From the IMG/VR virus record IMGVR_UViG_3300013372_002806, positions 1 to 26,552 of that record: a stretch of 26,552 nucleotides of DNA. One strand, written 5' to 3'. The DNA is from a virus. The number at the start of each line of letters is the position of its first letter. Within the stretch, counting starts at the first letter, position 1. Made by a program: the position numbers and the translations under genes. The notes under the pieces were generated by a model. It did not search any database and was not told the origin of the DNA. It saw only the letters and a list, made by a program, of their open reading frames with translations. Positions 25,231-26,552 of this stretch are shown here, one piece after another.

Positions 25231-25593
25231 ATGCATTATTTTATGAATGCGTCAATCAAAAGTATTGGCGAAACACAAACATTTGGAGAAACTTTCCAAA
25301 AAAGAGAATTTATAGTGGAGACAGATGAACAATATCCAGAAACACTTAAATTAGAATTTATTAACGACCAAGTAGATGCTTTGGATACGTTTATTGAAGG
25401 TGAAATGGTTACCGTAGCTTTTGTTCCTAAAGGGAATGAGTATCAAGGCAAACACTATGTTCAGTTAAGAGCAATTGCAATCAGTGGAGTGGCTGATAGT
25501 TTTGTAGAAAAAGAAAACAAAAAAGCAAAAACACTCAATAAAGCTACTCAGAAATTAGTTGATGAGTTGCGAAATACAAATACACTAGCATAA
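25231..25593 (+). CDS. DUF3127-like OB-fold protein (120 aa)
   Basis: The central part reads QKREFIVETDEQYPETLKL, LDTFIEGEMVTVAF and YQGKHYVQLRAIAI, which fits the DUF3127 pattern (F-(I/V)-V-x-T-x-(E/D)-Q-Y-P, G-x-x-V-x-V, G-(K/R)-x-Y). That family has an OB fold and is thought to bind single-stranded DNA in Bacteroidetes and their phages. The basic tail (KENKKAKTLNKATQKL) may aid DNA binding. A start at 25243 (MNASIKSIG) is also possible. The next ATG follows the stop directly. Confidence 0.78.
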   Translation: MHYFMNASIKSIGETQTFGETFQKREFIVETDEQYPETLKLEFINDQVDALDTFIEGEMVTVAFVPKGNEYQGKHYVQLRAIAISGVADSFVEKENKKAKTLNKATQKLVDELRNTNTLA

Positions 25594-25953
25594 ATGTCAG
25601 TATTAAAATTAACAGTAACAGAAGACCACATCAAACTATTAAGAAGATTAAGTTGGTCAGAAAAAGATGGTGCTATCGTAAGTCTAGGACACGATGGTGA
25701 AGATTACATCCCACCATTTGGTGAGAATAACCTATATGATGCTATGGATATCATATTAAATGGAGTTCCAGAAGGGTTTGACCCTTTTAATACTGAAGAC
25801 ATTAAAGAATATTCTGAAGAACAAAAAGCAGAATGGGATAAATTATTTTCTGAATTACCAACGGTATTAGATATTGTTTTATATAATGGTAATTTTGAAG
25901 TTGGTACTTATAAAACAAAATTTCATATTAGAGAATGGAAAAAAATAAATTAA
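25594..25953 (+). CDS. Unknown phage protein (119 aa)
   Basis: Begins MSVLKLTVTEDHIKLLRRLS with an alternating strand/helix start, then GHDGEDYIPPFGENNLYDAM and YSEEQKAEWDKLFSELPTVL, ending in a strand pair (YNGNFEVGTYKTKF). Such short proteins with D-G-E-D-Y-I-P-P-F-G are familiar from phage genomes, but I cannot name a function. It starts directly after the DUF3127-like gene stop, so the two are coupled. Confidence 0.75.
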   Translation: MSVLKLTVTEDHIKLLRRLSWSEKDGAIVSLGHDGEDYIPPFGENNLYDAMDIILNGVPEGFDPFNTEDIKEYSEEQKAEWDKLFSELPTVLDIVLYNGNFEVGTYKTKFHIREWKKIN

Positions 25954-25954
25954 A

Positions 25955-26552
25955 ATGGAAAAAGGGTATAAGATAATCAGAAATGCGTTTCCTACTAATT
26001 CATTAGATTTAATCTCTAGGGATTTTGAAACAGCAGCTTTACAATGCTTACCAGAAAATGTTTTTAAAACTAAAAATGGTGATGTTAAACAAATACAGAA
26101 TTGTCAAAACTTAAGATTGTTTTTTGATTTATCTAAATATATTAAAGAAACTCTTGGTTATGATGGTGAAGTACTTAACATGCAATATTTTATCAAACAC
26201 CCTGACTACAAAATCACCTCACCTCACCAAGATGGTGCTTATTTTGATAATCTTGATGATGATATTTTAACGTTTTGGATTCCATTACATGATGTTGATG
26301 TATCGACTTCAACAATGTTTTATAAAGATTGGGATGGGAAGCGAGAAATTATTAAACATGATGATTGTGGTAGTAATTTAAGAACTAGAACTGGAAAGAC
26401 TGGTATGTCACAATGTATTACGGATATACCATTAGAAGATTTTACACCAGTAGAATTAAAATATGGTGATTGTGTCATTCACAATCAATTCTCTATACAT
26501 TACTCTAACGAAAATTCAACTAAAGAACCTAGAGTAGCGATAACCTGTATAA
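25955..26552 (+). CDS. PhyH-type Fe(II)/2-oxoglutarate dioxygenase (N-terminal part)
   Basis: It starts MEKGYKIIRNAFPTNSLDLI one base after the previous stop and runs off the window with no stop in about 199 codons. SPHQDGAYF gives the H-x-D iron ligand pair (near residue 90), and GDCVIHNQFSIHYSNENSTK holds the distal histidine. KEPRVAITC supplies the arginine that binds 2-oxoglutarate. This is the layout of phytanoyl-CoA-dioxygenase-like enzymes, which also occur in T4-like phages. The substrate is unknown; modified nucleotides or small metabolites are possible. Confidence 0.85.
   Translation, partial: MEKGYKIIRNAFPTNSLDLISRDFETAALQCLPENVFKTKNGDVKQIQNCQNLRLFFDLSKYIKETLGYDGEVLNMQYFIKHPDYKITSPHQDGAYFDNLDDDILTFWIPLHDVDVSTSTMFYKDWDGKREIIKHDDCGSNLRTRTGKTGMSQCITDIPLEDFTPVELKYGDCVIHNQFSIHYSNENSTKEPRVAITCI

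Overview
The window looks like part of the genome of a large, AT-rich, T4-like tailed phage that infects a Bacteroidetes host, probably a Flavobacterium relative. The host assignment rests on repeated promoters of the Bacteroidetes type (TTG, about 19 bases, then TAnnTTTG) and on a Bacteroidetes-style signal peptide. The phage assignment rests on a T4-type DNA ligase, an Rnl2-type RNA ligase, dihydrofolate reductase, homing endonucleases, holin-like proteins, more than a dozen tRNA genes, dense small-gene packing and start/stop overlaps. All identifications come from reading motifs; no database search was run.

Layout. Positions 1-4743 (+) hold the end of a DNA ligase, small proteins, a secreted barrel-like protein, an RNA ligase, a possible peptidyl-tRNA hydrolase-like protein, and a 2H-phosphoesterase that may be an Acb1 (T4 57B)-type anti-CBASS enzyme. 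Positions 4733-5609 (-) hold a GIY-YIG homing endonuclease with its own small ribbon-helix-helix gene. Positions 5844-8640 hold a full two-component system (PAS-PAS histidine kinase, stand-alone receiver, coiled-coil membrane protein) behind a 12-bp inverted repeat and closed by a strong terminator; this is very unusual for a phage. Positions 8639-9236 (-) hold two lysis-like membrane proteins. At 9318-9958 a nucleotidyltransferase gene is cut off after its GS..DxD motif, where a second GIY-YIG-type gene (-) has replaced the rest; that gene has an in-frame stop before a helix-turn-helix tail.

Positions 10025-17633 hold three tRNA blocks. Each opens with the same arrangement: a consensus promoter, a short GC hairpin in the leader, a tiny ORF, and an intrinsic terminator a few bases to about 20 bases before the first tRNA. 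This suggests attenuation or readthrough control. I read Cys, Leu(UAA), Leu(UAG), Phe, Glu, Asp, Ala, Pro, Lys, Gly, Gln, Tyr and Thr. There are also several abnormal items: tRNA-sized junction structures between the tRNAs, an enlarged Leu-like tRNA, and a locus where a tRNA 3' half precedes its apparent 5' half. Protein genes inside this region include a 775-residue unknown protein and a holin.

Positions 17665-26552 hold a possible PD-(D/E)XK protein, a Gp88-like protein, a GNAT acetyltransferase, DHFR, a calcineurin-like phosphoesterase, an AAA+ ATPase, a DUF3127-like OB protein and the start of a PhyH-type dioxygenase. Four proteins (genes at 10832, 18467, 19661, 20008) begin with similar short leaders ending in L-L-x-E. 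That matches the T4 prohead-protease and capsid-targeting rule, so they may be packaged and injected with the DNA. Several genes of this sort lie behind an ATATTTATTA motif that could be a late promoter.
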